Source: Alphaproteobacteria bacterium
GTDB taxonomy: Bacteria > Myxococcota_A > UBA796 > GCA-2862545
DNA: 64,000 nt
Reading direction: 5' to 3'
Assembly: GCA_020632955.1 (NCBI GenBank)
Contig: JACKEO010000021.1
Span: 1 to 64,000, forward strand
In this document: positions 12,001 to 19,863 of the stretch, one piece after another
Layout of the letters: each line of letters opens with the position of its first letter
How positions within the stretch are numbered: the stretch's first letter is position 1
Notes under the pieces: generated by a model
Database searches by the model: none
The model's input: only the letters and a program-made list of their open reading frames with translations
Told to the model about the DNA's origin: nothing
Translations under genes and position numbers: made by a program

Positions 12001-12259
12001 CAGCCGCCACAGAGGCACAGAGCCCACAGAGGGGTGCACAGAGCCTGGGACGCCGCGACCGACCGGACCTGCCTGGCACCACGCCCCGTCCCTCTGCGCC
12101 TCCCCGAGCGGCGCGGCAACGCGCCGCCCACCATCAAGACGCCCAGCCCGGACGCCCCAAGATCCCCGGCACCGCGGAACCCACCCGACGAGACACAGAG
12201 ATCCGCACCCGCCCCCCTCTGTGCCGGCCTCTGCGCCCTCTGTGCCTCTGTGGCGGCTG
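12001..12259. mobile_element. MITE-like element with 32-bp terminal inverted repeats
   Basis: The stretch between the convergent hemF and response-regulator genes is framed by inverted arms at 12001-12032 and 12228-12259. The arms match at 29 of 32 positions, with a perfect 22-base core (CAGCCGCCACAGAGGCACAG read inward). The arms are built of a CACAGAG/CTCTGTG word. The 195-base interior has no convincing gene and no transposase. CACAGAGGCACAGAG-type words recur as interspersed palindromic repeats in many environmental genomes, from general knowledge. A small non-autonomous mobile or REPIN-like unit is the best reading; a two-way terminator between convergent genes is the alternative. Confidence 0.6.
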
Positions 12260-12279
12260 CCGACCCCCAACTCCCCGAT

Positions 12280-12645
12280 CTACCCCAACACCCCCTTCAC
12301 CTTCTCCAGCAGCTCCATGGGCTTGAAGGGCTTGGCGAGGAAGGCCTGGGTGGTGGCGTCGATGCCCACGAGGGGGAGGTTCTCGGGGGTCTCTCCGCTC
12401 ATGTAGACGAAGCGGAGGTCGGGGCGGCGGGCGCGGGCGGCGGCCACCAGCTCGGAGCCGATCATGTCGTCCATCATCACGTCGCTCACGAGGAGGCGGA
12501 TGTGGGGGTCGGCGTCGAGGGCGGCGAGGCCGGCGGCGCCGTGGTCGGCGAGCACCACGCGGTAGCCGGCGCGCTCCAGCGCGCGTTGGATCACCTTGCG
12601 GACGAGCGGGTCGTCGTCCACCACCAGGATGCCGTCCTCTGCCAT
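12280..12645 (-). CDS. Single-domain response regulator (CheY-like receiver)
   Basis: 121-residue stand-alone receiver domain of two-component signalling. It shows the acidic pocket Asp10-Asp11-Asp12, the phospho-acceptor Asp55 (LLVSDVMM), Ser83 (YMSGE) as the Thr/Ser switch, and Lys105 (FLAKPFKP). No output domain is present, so it probably acts by protein contact or in a phosphorelay; the partner kinase is not in the window. The ATG at 12645 has GGGAGG 5 bases upstream. It is divergent from the M19 dipeptidase gene. Confidence 0.92.
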   Translation of the reverse strand: MAEDGILVVDDDPLVRKVIQRALERAGYRVVLADHGAAGLAALDADPHIRLLVSDVMMDDMIGSELVAAARARRPDLRFVYMSGETPENLPLVGIDATTQAFLAKPFKPMELLEKVKGVLG

Positions 12646-12749
12646 CCGCGCCTCCCTGTGGGGCCACCATACCGGTGTGCAGGGCCCGCCGCCGCACGGG
12701 CTGCCACACGGTGACGTCCGGCGCGGTAGGTGCCCCGCGGAGTCGCGCC

Positions 12750-13829
12750 ATGTCCACGCTGCACTACGTCGACCACCGGCAGGACCCGGGCGCCTGGGCC
12801 GAGGGCCTCGGCGTCTCGGTGGAGGCCTGCGAGCTGCTGCTCGACGCCCACCTCATCGACCTGCACGTCGACATGATGGTGCCCATCCGGGTGCTCGGGT
12901 ACGACCCCAGCCGTCGGCATGGTCCGTGGGAGCGGGTGATGCCCCTGATGGGGCACACCGACTTCCCGCGGCTGCGCGAGGGTTCGTTCACCGGCATCTG
13001 CTACGACATCGCCACCAACCCCTTCCGGCCCGAGCGCAACCGCTTCCACGCCACCCTGCGCAACGTGGAGCGCTGCCTCGCCGACATCGGTCGCCACCCC
13101 GACGAGCTGGCCGTGGTGCGGACGCGGGCGGAGTACGACGCCGCCGTGGGGCAGGGGAGGACGGCCTTCTTCCTCACCCTGCAGGGCGGCAACGCGCTGG
13201 CGCACGACCCGTCGGTGCTCACCGGTCCGCTGGGCGCGCAGATCCACCGCATCACCCTGGTCCACCTGTCCACCTCGGTGCTCGGCGGCAGCAGCAGCCC
13301 CAGCCAGCCCGACGAGGGCATCACCTCGCGCGGGCGCGCCTTCGTCGAGGTGTGCAACGCCGCGCACGTGATCGTCGACCTCGCCCACGCCGGGCGCACC
13401 ACCTTCTGGGGTGCGCTCGACGCCCACACGCACGCGCTCCCGCCCATCGTGAGCCACACCGGGATGGACGCGGTGCGGCCCCACTGGCGCAACATCGACG
13501 ACGTGCAGGCGCGCGCCATCGCCGACCGGGGCGGCGTGGTGGGCATCATGTACCAGGGCAACTTCCTCGCGGACGTCCCCGTGGGCTTCGGTGCGCGGCG
13601 TGCCGACGTGCTCGCCCACATGGAGCACGCCGTGGACGTGGCGGGCGAGGACGCCGTGGCCCTGGGCACCGACTACGACGGGATGATCACGCCGCCGGTG
13701 GACCTGCTCGACGTCACCCACCACCCGCTGCTCGTGCAGGACATGCTCGACCGCGGCTGGAGCGAGACGCGCATCCGCAAGGTGCTCGGCGAGAACTACC
13801 TGAGGGTGGTGGCCGACCACCGTCCCTGA
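12750..13829 (+). CDS. M19 (renal/membrane dipeptidase) family amidohydrolase
   Basis: 359-residue member of the zinc dipeptidase family M19, which hydrolyses dipeptides including D-amino-acid forms. Visible ligands are the His39-x-Asp41 pair (DLHVD), the later His residues in VDLAHAG and IVSHTG, and the Asp in LGTDYDG. The Glu that normally bridges both zinc ions (usually in a GxEGG block) is Gln145 here (LTLQGGN), so metal binding or activity may be altered. The family end motif GENYLRV is present. No signal peptide, so cytoplasmic. ATG 12750 is chosen as the first start with a normal family N-terminus; the upstream region is Cys/Arg-rich and unlike protein. Confidence 0.88.
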   Translation: MSTLHYVDHRQDPGAWAEGLGVSVEACELLLDAHLIDLHVDMMVPIRVLGYDPSRRHGPWERVMPLMGHTDFPRLREGSFTGICYDIATNPFRPERNRFHATLRNVERCLADIGRHPDELAVVRTRAEYDAAVGQGRTAFFLTLQGGNALAHDPSVLTGPLGAQIHRITLVHLSTSVLGGSSSPSQPDEGITSRGRAFVEVCNAAHVIVDLAHAGRTTFWGALDAHTHALPPIVSHTGMDAVRPHWRNIDDVQARAIADRGGVVGIMYQGNFLADVPVGFGARRADVLAHMEHAVDVAGEDAVALGTDYDGMITPPVDLLDVTHHPLLVQDMLDRGWSETRIRKVLGENYLRVVADHRP

Positions 13830-13847
13830 GCCCCTGGAGGCCCCGGT

Positions 13848-13899
13848 GACACTTTGTCTGGCCTCCGAGGGGGTGGGCGAGGGCGCTGGACAAGGTGTC
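13848..13899. promoter_or_regulatory. Inverted-repeat upstream activator candidate for gspC
   Basis: Two arms, GACACTTTGTC (13848-13858) and GACAAGGTGTC (13889-13899), are inverted copies matching at 10 of 11 positions with centres 41 bases apart. They lie about 120 and 76 bases before the start predicted from the sigma-54 site at 13944. That is where NtrC-type activators normally bind. A GGAGGCC/GGCCTCC inverted pair (13836-13866) overlaps the left arm and could be the terminator of the dipeptidase gene. Confidence 0.45.
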
Positions 13900-13943
13900 G
13901 GGATCGTCGGAGGGGTGAAGTCCCACCGGGCTCCTCTCCGCGC

Positions 13944-13959
13944 TGGCACGCCACGTGCT
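13944..13959 (+). promoter_or_regulatory. Sigma-54 (-24/-12) promoter candidate for gspC
   Basis: TGGCACGCCACGTGCT has the -24 element TGGCACG and the -12 GC at the required spacing. One base differs from the TTGCT -12 consensus (GTGCT). The predicted transcript starts about base 13970, just before the GGAGG (13972-13976) of gspC, leaving a very short leader. It would need an enhancer-binding activator, for which the inverted repeat at 13848-13899 is a candidate site. Confidence 0.6.
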
Positions 13960-13981
13960 AAGGCCAGCCGCGGAGGTCTCC

Positions 13982-14908
13982 GTGTCCGCTGATCGGGTCG
14001 CAGCGCTGGCGGCAGTTCCCTGGCTCGGGCTGGGGATCGCCACGGTCGTGGCGGCAGCGCTCGCGCTGGGGGCCAACCAGGGCCTGAAGTGGGCGCTGGC
14101 CGTGCCCGAGGGCGCGCGCACCGGGCCGCTCGTGGCCGACGTGGGCGCGGTCGACGGCGACGACGACGACGTGGCGCCCACCACGCCACCCCTGGCGGTG
14201 GCGCTGTCGGAGTCCGCCTACCGCGAGGCCATCCTGGGCCGGCACCTCTTCGACCAGAACCAGATCGGCAAGGACGAGGAGGAGGGCGAGGGCGAGGGCA
14301 GCCAGCAGGAGCTCACCTTCAGCGGCAAGCTCCGCGGCACCGTCGTCGCCGTGCCCGAGGCCTACAGCGCCGCCTTCATCCAGGTCGACGGCGCCACCAC
14401 GGCCTACGCCTACGGCATCGGGCAGAAGATCCTCGATGCCGAGGTCAAGGAGATCCTGGTCGATCGGGTGCGCCTCGAGCGCCAGGGCAGCGACGTCTGG
14501 CTCGAGATGGCCAAGGAGAGCGAGACGCCGCGCGATCGCCCGACCACCGACGCCGCGACGAGCGGCGACGTCGAGAAGAAGAGCGACACCGAGTTCGTCA
14601 TCGAGCGTTCGATGATCGACGAGCAGCTCGCCGACCTCGCCGGTCTGGGCCGCATGGCCCGCGCCCTGCTGCACCGCGGGTCCGACGGTGAGTACGACGG
14701 CTACCGCCTCTCCGCCATCCGCCGCGGCAGCCTCCCCGACAAGCTCGGCATCCGCAACGGCGACATCGTCCACAACGTCAACGGGCTCGAGCTGAACAGC
14801 GTCGAGGGCGCCATGAAGGCGCTCGAGGCGCTGCGCAACGAGGGCAGCCTCAAGGCCGAGGTCACCCGCCGTGGCCAGCCCGTGACCCTGTCCTACGAGA
14901 TCCGGTGA
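13982..14908 (+). CDS. gspC: Type II secretion system protein GspC
   Basis: Inner-membrane clamp protein that links the inner-membrane platform to the GspD secretin and helps recruit substrates. 308 residues from GTG 13982 (GGAGG 5 bases upstream); an in-frame GTG at 13955 would overlap the promoter. The layout is a short cytoplasmic start, one membrane segment (about residues 7-30), an HR domain (about 95-170; the strand TFSGKLRGTVVA matches the family's LxGxV pattern), an acidic linker, and a C-terminal PDZ domain (YRLSAIRRGSLPDKLGIRNG to the end). First gene of the gsp operon; its stop overlaps gspD by four bases. Confidence 0.9.
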   Translation: MSADRVAALAAVPWLGLGIATVVAAALALGANQGLKWALAVPEGARTGPLVADVGAVDGDDDDVAPTTPPLAVALSESAYREAILGRHLFDQNQIGKDEEEGEGEGSQQELTFSGKLRGTVVAVPEAYSAAFIQVDGATTAYAYGIGQKILDAEVKEILVDRVRLERQGSDVWLEMAKESETPRDRPTTDAATSGDVEKKSDTEFVIERSMIDEQLADLAGLGRMARALLHRGSDGEYDGYRLSAIRRGSLPDKLGIRNGDIVHNVNGLELNSVEGAMKALEALRNEGSLKAEVTRRGQPVTLSYEIR

Positions 14909-17508
14909 CGCCGCCTCTCTTCCCCCGACGGCCCCGCCGCCCGGAGCAAGCCCACGTGCGACGCTTCTGCCTTCCCTCTGCCTTCCGTCCGGTCGCCCGT
15001 GCGTGGCCCCTCGCTGCCGTCGCGCTGATCGCGAGCTCGGTGGCCCAGGCGCAGGATCCTGTGCCGCCGCCCCCGCCGCTGGCCGTGCCGCCGCCGCCCA
15101 CCACGCCGCCCGATCCGCGCGCCGCGGGCAAGGTGAGCATCAACTTCCAGGACGCCGACCTCTACACGCTCATGGAGTACTTCGGCCGTGCCACCGGCCA
15201 GAACTTCATCCTGTCCGACAAGAAGGAGCTCGAGAGCAAGAAGGTCACGATCATCGCCAACAAGCCCGTGTCGGCCTCGGCCGCCTACGAGGCCTTCATG
15301 TCGGCGCTGGAGGTCCACGGGCTCACCATCGTGAAGGTGGGCGAGCTCCACAAGATCATCAAGGCCGACCAGGCGCAGAAGTCCCCGGGCAAGCCCGGCG
15401 AGGGCGGCGCCATCAAGCAGACCGACCAGTACATCACGCAGATCATCCCCTTCGAGAACGTCAGCGTGAAGGACGTCCGGGAGATCGTCGACAACCTGGT
15501 GTCGCCGAACGCCAAGGTGCTCGCCTACGCCCCCGCGAACACCCTGATCCTCACGGACACCGGCTACAACATCAAGCGCATCTACGACATCGTCAGCCAG
15601 CTCGACGTGTCGGCGCCGAAGTCCACGCTCCAGATCTACCAGATCGTCTACGCCGACGCGTCCGAGATCAAGGCGCTGGTGGAGGAGCTCTACGGCACCA
15701 CCGAGACCACCGAGCCCGAGGACGACCCCCGTGCGGCTGCGCGGGCGCGCCGTCGTCGCCGCCGGGCGGGTGCCGAGGAGACGCCGTCCGAGGGCGTCAC
15801 CGCGGGCGAGGCCTCGAACTACATCAGCAAGGTGATCAGCGACGAGCGCACCAACGCGCTGATCGCCATCGCCAACGACCAGGGCCACGAGGCCATCCGC
15901 GACCTCATCTCGAAGATCGACATCGACGTCGATCCCGCCAGCCGCAGCCAGATCTACGTCTACCGGCTGGAGCACGCGAAGGCCGAGGACGTGGCCGGCG
16001 TGCTCGCCGACCTGGCGAACGGCAGCTCCGGCAACCGGGGGCAGGGCAACCAGACCTCGGTCGACGCCCGCGCCGCGGCCCGTCGTGCCGCCGCCACGGG
16101 CGCCGAGGCACCGGGCGCCGAGAACGCCGAGGGCGGCGGGGCCGTCGCCGCCTTCGACTCGGGCACCCGCATCGCCGCCGACGAGAACACCAACAGCCTC
16201 GTCATCATCGCCAGCCGCGACGACTACGAGGTCATCGCCTCGGTGATCGAGGAGCTCGACACCAAGCGCAAGCAGGTCTTCGTCGACGCGGTGATCATGG
16301 AGCTGTCGAGCACCGACGCCCTCGATCTGAACCTCGGCTACCACGCGCCGCTGGCCAACAACCCCGACGGCACCGTGGGCATCGGCGCCGCGCAGTTCGG
16401 CGTGAGCACGCCCTTCGGCTTCTCGCCCGACCTGCTCACCGGCCTGGCCTTCGGCATCTTCGGCAAGACCGTGGAGGTGCCCACCGTGGGTGCCGACGGC
16501 ACGCCGGTCAGCCTGCAGGTGCCGGCCTTCGGCGTGGCGCTCCAGGCGCTCAAGACGAACCAGATGGTGAACATCGTCTCCACGCCGAGCGTGCTCGCGC
16601 TCGACAACGAGGAGGCGAAGATCGTCGTCGGCCGGAAGATCCCGTTCCCCACGTCGGGCGGCTTCAACAACCTCGGCCAGCAGATCGTGAGCTTCCAGCG
16701 GCAGGACGTCGCCATCACCATGGAGATCACGCCGCGGATCAACTCCGAGAACATGGTGACCCTCGAGCTCAACGTCGAGGTGCAGGACGTCGAGGAGTCC
16801 GACCAGGCCCAGGTGGCGAACGCCGGTCCCACCACGTCGAACCGCCAGATCGAGACGGTGGCCCTCGTGGGCGACAACCAGACCGTGGTGCTCGGCGGGC
16901 TCGTGGCCTCCACCGACTCCGAGGCCGAGACGAAGGTGCCCATCCTGGGCGACATCCCCATCCTCGGCATCCTCTTCCGCGGCCGCAACCACACCGTGCG
17001 CCGCACCAACCTCCTCGTCTTCCTCACGCCGCACATCATCGACAGCGACGACGACTTCAAGGAGATCATGATGGTGAAGGAGGCGCAGCGCGGGGAGTTC
17101 CTGCGGCGCTTCTACGGCAAGTCCCAGGACGAGCAGTTCGAGGAGATCCGCCGGCTGCTGCAGTACTCGATGAACGCCGTCGACCGGCCCAGCGTGTACC
17201 GCGGCCCCACCACCATCGCGTCCACCGTCACGCTCGACGGCGAGCGCGTGTCGGCGGCCTCCCGCGAGGAGCTGCGCGAGATCGTCGAGGTGGGCACGAA
17301 GCGGGCGCCGGGCGCCGAGGCGGGCACCCTGCCCCGCGGCGAGGTGGGGATCGATCGCAGCGAGGACGAGGCGACGGAGGAGGGGAGCGACGCGTCGGAG
17401 CCGGGCGAGGCGCCCGAGGACGCCGGGCAGGACGAGCCCGCTGACGACACGGGCGAGGCGCCCGCCGAGGAGCTCGAGGACGCCGACTTCCAGGTCATCC
17501 CCCGCTGA
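14905..17508 (+). CDS. gspD: Type II secretion secretin GspD
   Basis: Outer-membrane channel of the type II secretion system. 867 residues from GTG 14905 (GTGA overlap with gspC); a GTG at 14956 would give a cleaner signal peptide. A signal peptide ends in AQAQ, then a Pro-rich linker. The N0 domain (INFQDADLYTLMEYFGRATG) and N1-N3 repeats follow to about residue 455, with long Ala/Gly-rich inserts in the N2 and N3 loops. The secretin domain is at about 457-715 (VFVDAVIMELSS, VPILGDIPILG, LLVFLTPHII). The C-terminal 65 residues are strongly acidic (Glu/Asp/Ala). It is longer than the typical 650-700 because of the inserts and tail. Confidence 0.95.
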   Translation: MTPPLFPRRPRRPEQAHVRRFCLPSAFRPVARAWPLAAVALIASSVAQAQDPVPPPPPLAVPPPPTTPPDPRAAGKVSINFQDADLYTLMEYFGRATGQNFILSDKKELESKKVTIIANKPVSASAAYEAFMSALEVHGLTIVKVGELHKIIKADQAQKSPGKPGEGGAIKQTDQYITQIIPFENVSVKDVREIVDNLVSPNAKVLAYAPANTLILTDTGYNIKRIYDIVSQLDVSAPKSTLQIYQIVYADASEIKALVEELYGTTETTEPEDDPRAAARARRRRRRAGAEETPSEGVTAGEASNYISKVISDERTNALIAIANDQGHEAIRDLISKIDIDVDPASRSQIYVYRLEHAKAEDVAGVLADLANGSSGNRGQGNQTSVDARAAARRAAATGAEAPGAENAEGGGAVAAFDSGTRIAADENTNSLVIIASRDDYEVIASVIEELDTKRKQVFVDAVIMELSSTDALDLNLGYHAPLANNPDGTVGIGAAQFGVSTPFGFSPDLLTGLAFGIFGKTVEVPTVGADGTPVSLQVPAFGVALQALKTNQMVNIVSTPSVLALDNEEAKIVVGRKIPFPTSGGFNNLGQQIVSFQRQDVAITMEITPRINSENMVTLELNVEVQDVEESDQAQVANAGPTTSNRQIETVALVGDNQTVVLGGLVASTDSEAETKVPILGDIPILGILFRGRNHTVRRTNLLVFLTPHIIDSDDDFKEIMMVKEAQRGEFLRRFYGKSQDEQFEEIRRLLQYSMNAVDRPSVYRGPTTIASTVTLDGERVSAASREELREIVEVGTKRAPGAEAGTLPRGEVGIDRSEDEATEEGSDASEPGEAPEDAGQDEPADDTGEAPAEELEDADFQVIPR

Positions 17509-17518
17509 CGAGGTCCTG

Positions 17519-19237
17519 ATGGCCATCCGCCGCGACGCCTTCGACGACACCCTCCGCCGCCGTGGCATCCCGCCCGAGGCGGTGGAGCGTGCCCGTGCGC
17601 TGTCCGAGAAGCAGGGCGTGAGCCTGCGGCGGGCGGTGGTGGGCACCGAGGGCGTCGACCCGAAGGCCACGGCCCAGGCGCTGTCGGAGCTGTCGGGCCT
17701 GCCGGTGCTCGAGAGCATCGACCCGGAGCACGTGGACCCCGAGCTGGTGCGCACCCTGCCGCTGGGCATCGCGCGCGACCGGCGGGTGCTGCCCCTCTGG
17801 GTGAGCGGCGACGAGCTGGTGGTGGCCATCGGCGACCTGTCGGCCCTGCCGGTGCTCGACGCGCTGCGGCTGCGTCACGCGCTGCCCGTGCGGCCGGTGC
17901 TCGTGCCCACCGACATCCTCGTCACGGCCACGAACGCCACCTACGACAAGGCGGCGAAGTCCGCGACGCAGATCCTCAGCGACGTCGACGAGGACGGCGT
18001 GCGCAGCGCCGACGACGACCTGTCGCTGGAAGACGCCGAGCTCCTCGACGACCCGAACCACGCGCCGATCATCCGCTTCGTGAACGCCTTGCTGTCGCAG
18101 GCCATCAAGGAGCGCGCGAGCGACATCCACATCGAGCCCTTCGAGAAGGACCTCGTGGTGCGCTTCCGCATCGACGGCGTGATGCACGAGCGGCACCGTC
18201 CGCCCTTCAAGCTGCGCAACCCCATCGTGTCGCGCATCAAGATCATGGCGGGCCTGAACATCGCCGAGAAGCGGCTGCCGCAGGACGGCCGCATCCGCCG
18301 CAAGATGGGCGGCCGCGAGATCGACCTGCGCGTCTCCACCGTGCCCGTGCGGCACGGCGAGCGCGTGGTGATGCGTATCCTCGAGAAGGGCACGGTCTTC
18401 TCGCTCGACCAGATCGGGATGGAGGGCGACACGCTCACCACCTTCCGCAAGGTGATCCGCAAGCCGCACGGCATCCTGCTCGTCAGCGGCCCCACCGGGT
18501 CGGGCAAGTCCACCACGCTGTACTCGGCCATCAGCGAGATCAACGAGCCCGACATCAACATCCTCACCATCGAGGATCCGGTCGAGTACGAGGTGGCCGG
18601 CATCGGCCAGGTCCAGGTCAACCAGAAGATCGACCTCACCTTCGCCAGCGCGCTGCGTTCCTTCCTGCGCCAGGATCCCGACGTCATCCTCGTGGGCGAG
18701 ATCCGCGACCGCGAGACGGCCGAGAACGCCGTGCAGGCCTCGCTCACCGGCCACATGGTCTTCTCCACCATCCACACCAACGACGCGGCCGGCGCCTTCG
18801 CCCGCCTCACCGACATGGGCGTGGAGCCCTTCCTGGTGGCCAGCTCCCTGGCCGGCGTGCTCGCCCAGCGCCTGGTCCGCCGCCTCTGTCCCCACTGCAA
18901 GCGCCCCTACACCCCCACCGACGAGGAGCTCGTCGACCTGGGCCTCAGCCGCGCCGACATCGCGGGCCACACCATCTACGAGGCGGTGGGCTGCGAGGAG
19001 TGCCAGCAGGTCGGGTACAAGGGCCGGCTCGGCATCTACGAGTTCCTGCCCGCCTGGGACGACGTGAAGACGCTGGTCATCGCGAACGCCGACGCCGGCA
19101 AGGTGAAGAAGAAGGCGGTGGAGCTGGGCATGCGCACGTTGCGGGACGACGGCTTCCGCAAGGTCATGAACGGGATGACCTCCCTCGACGAGGTCATGCG
19201 CGTCACGCAGATCGACACCGTCGAGAACGAGGGGTGA
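17519..19237 (+). CDS. gspE: Type II secretion ATPase GspE
   Basis: Cytoplasmic ATPase that drives pseudopilus growth. 572 residues. The N-terminal regulatory domains (about 1-160) are followed by the ATPase core: Walker A GPTGSGKST with Lys330, Asp box, Walker B (DPDVILVGEIRD) and His box (GHMVFSTIHTND). A four-Cys zinc element uses Cys457, Cys460, Cys492 and Cys495 (CPHC and CEEC), characteristic of GspE/PilB. The ATG at 17519 has GAGG upstream and lies 10 bases after gspD. Its stop is overlapped by an open frame that fills the 625-base spacer before gspF. Confidence 0.96.
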   Translation: MAIRRDAFDDTLRRRGIPPEAVERARALSEKQGVSLRRAVVGTEGVDPKATAQALSELSGLPVLESIDPEHVDPELVRTLPLGIARDRRVLPLWVSGDELVVAIGDLSALPVLDALRLRHALPVRPVLVPTDILVTATNATYDKAAKSATQILSDVDEDGVRSADDDLSLEDAELLDDPNHAPIIRFVNALLSQAIKERASDIHIEPFEKDLVVRFRIDGVMHERHRPPFKLRNPIVSRIKIMAGLNIAEKRLPQDGRIRRKMGGREIDLRVSTVPVRHGERVVMRILEKGTVFSLDQIGMEGDTLTTFRKVIRKPHGILLVSGPTGSGKSTTLYSAISEINEPDINILTIEDPVEYEVAGIGQVQVNQKIDLTFASALRSFLRQDPDVILVGEIRDRETAENAVQASLTGHMVFSTIHTNDAAGAFARLTDMGVEPFLVASSLAGVLAQRLVRRLCPHCKRPYTPTDEELVDLGLSRADIAGHTIYEAVGCEECQQVGYKGRLGIYEFLPAWDDVKTLVIANADAGKVKKKAVELGMRTLRDDGFRKVMNGMTSLDEVMRVTQIDTVENEG

Positions 19238-19863
19238 GCGTGGACGCCCCGGACGGTCGGTGGGCCGCGGGCGACGGAGCTCGCGAAGGCTCCGCTTCGC
19301 GGGCTGATGCCTCGGTGTCTTCCTCCGTCGGGCACTCGCTCCGCTCAACGCCCTCCTACGGAAGCCCCCGGGCCGCCCGCTTCGCTTCGCGTCGGTCCGG
19401 ACCGCGCCCCTCCGGCACGCCGCGTCGCGCCGCGCCGCCCTCCGCCCCCGCAGCCGGGCGGGTGTGGGACGCGGAGGGCCCGGACGGCGACTTCCGGGCG
19501 CCCCAGAGCACGTCCCGGCGCGGCGCGTCGTGGGGCGGGGGGAACCGTTCCAGCTGCGCTGGAATGGGGGGCCCCACCCACGACGATCAGCCGCATGTGC
19601 CCGGCTCCGCGGCGCGCGTCGCACCCCGTTCGGCCCTCCCCTACGCCCCGGCATCCGGCCTGGGTCGTCGCGTGAAGGGCCCGGACGGCATCTCCCGGGC
19701 GCCCCAGAGCAAGGCCCCGCGCGGCGCGTCGTGGGGCGGGGGGAACCATTCCAGCTGTGCTGGAATGGGGGGCCCCACCCACGACGATCAGCCGCAGACC
19801 GACGCCGCGCGGGCGCCCGACCACCGCCGTCCCGCCCCTTCCATGCGCCTCCAGGCCGCCTGA
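19234..19863 (+). CDS. Possible 209-residue ORF in the gspE-gspF spacer (doubtful)
   Basis: An open frame starts with GTGA over the gspE stop and ends TGATG over the gspF start, so it fits the operon's overlap style exactly. Its product is Arg/Ser/Pro/Gly-rich with two in-frame copies of a 36-residue unit (RAPQS...RGASWGGGN...SSCAGMGGPTHDDQP). Codon choice (GCT, TCT, GGA, TCA) differs from the neighbouring genes, a second frame is also open, and no family is recognised. It may simply be inserted repeat DNA that kept the reading frame open. Confidence 0.22.
   Translation: MSVDAPDGRWAAGDGAREGSASRADASVSSSVGHSLRSTPSYGSPRAARFASRRSGPRPSGTPRRAAPPSAPAAGRVWDAEGPDGDFRAPQSTSRRGASWGGGNRSSCAGMGGPTHDDQPHVPGSAARVAPRSALPYAPASGLGRRVKGPDGISRAPQSKAPRGASWGGGNHSSCAGMGGPTHDDQPQTDAARAPDHRRPAPSMRLQAA
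19475..19595 (+). repeat. Direct repeat copy 1 (121 bp) in gspE-gspF spacer
   Basis: First copy of a 121-base unit repeated at 19676-19796, 201 bases later; the copies are nearly identical from GGGCCCGGACGGC through CGATCAGCCGCA. Each contains a short hairpin (GTTCCAGC-TGC-GCTGGAA-type) followed by GGGGGGCCCC. The spacer is the longest non-conserved stretch in the gsp operon. No transposase or recognisable coding content was seen. Confidence 0.8.
19676..19796 (+). repeat. Direct repeat copy 2 (121 bp) in gspE-gspF spacer
   Basis: Second copy of the unit at 19475-19595. Here the hairpin is perfect: CCATTCCAGC, loop TGT, GCTGGAATGG (19747-19769). The 201-base period is a multiple of three, so the duplication leaves reading frames unchanged. 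It ends about 65 bases before the gspF start. Confidence 0.8.

Noticed and set aside
19475..19796. The duplicated gspE-gspF spacer as a transposon insertion
   Set aside because: No transposase, no terminal inverted repeats and no target duplication were visible; only direct repeats are supported.
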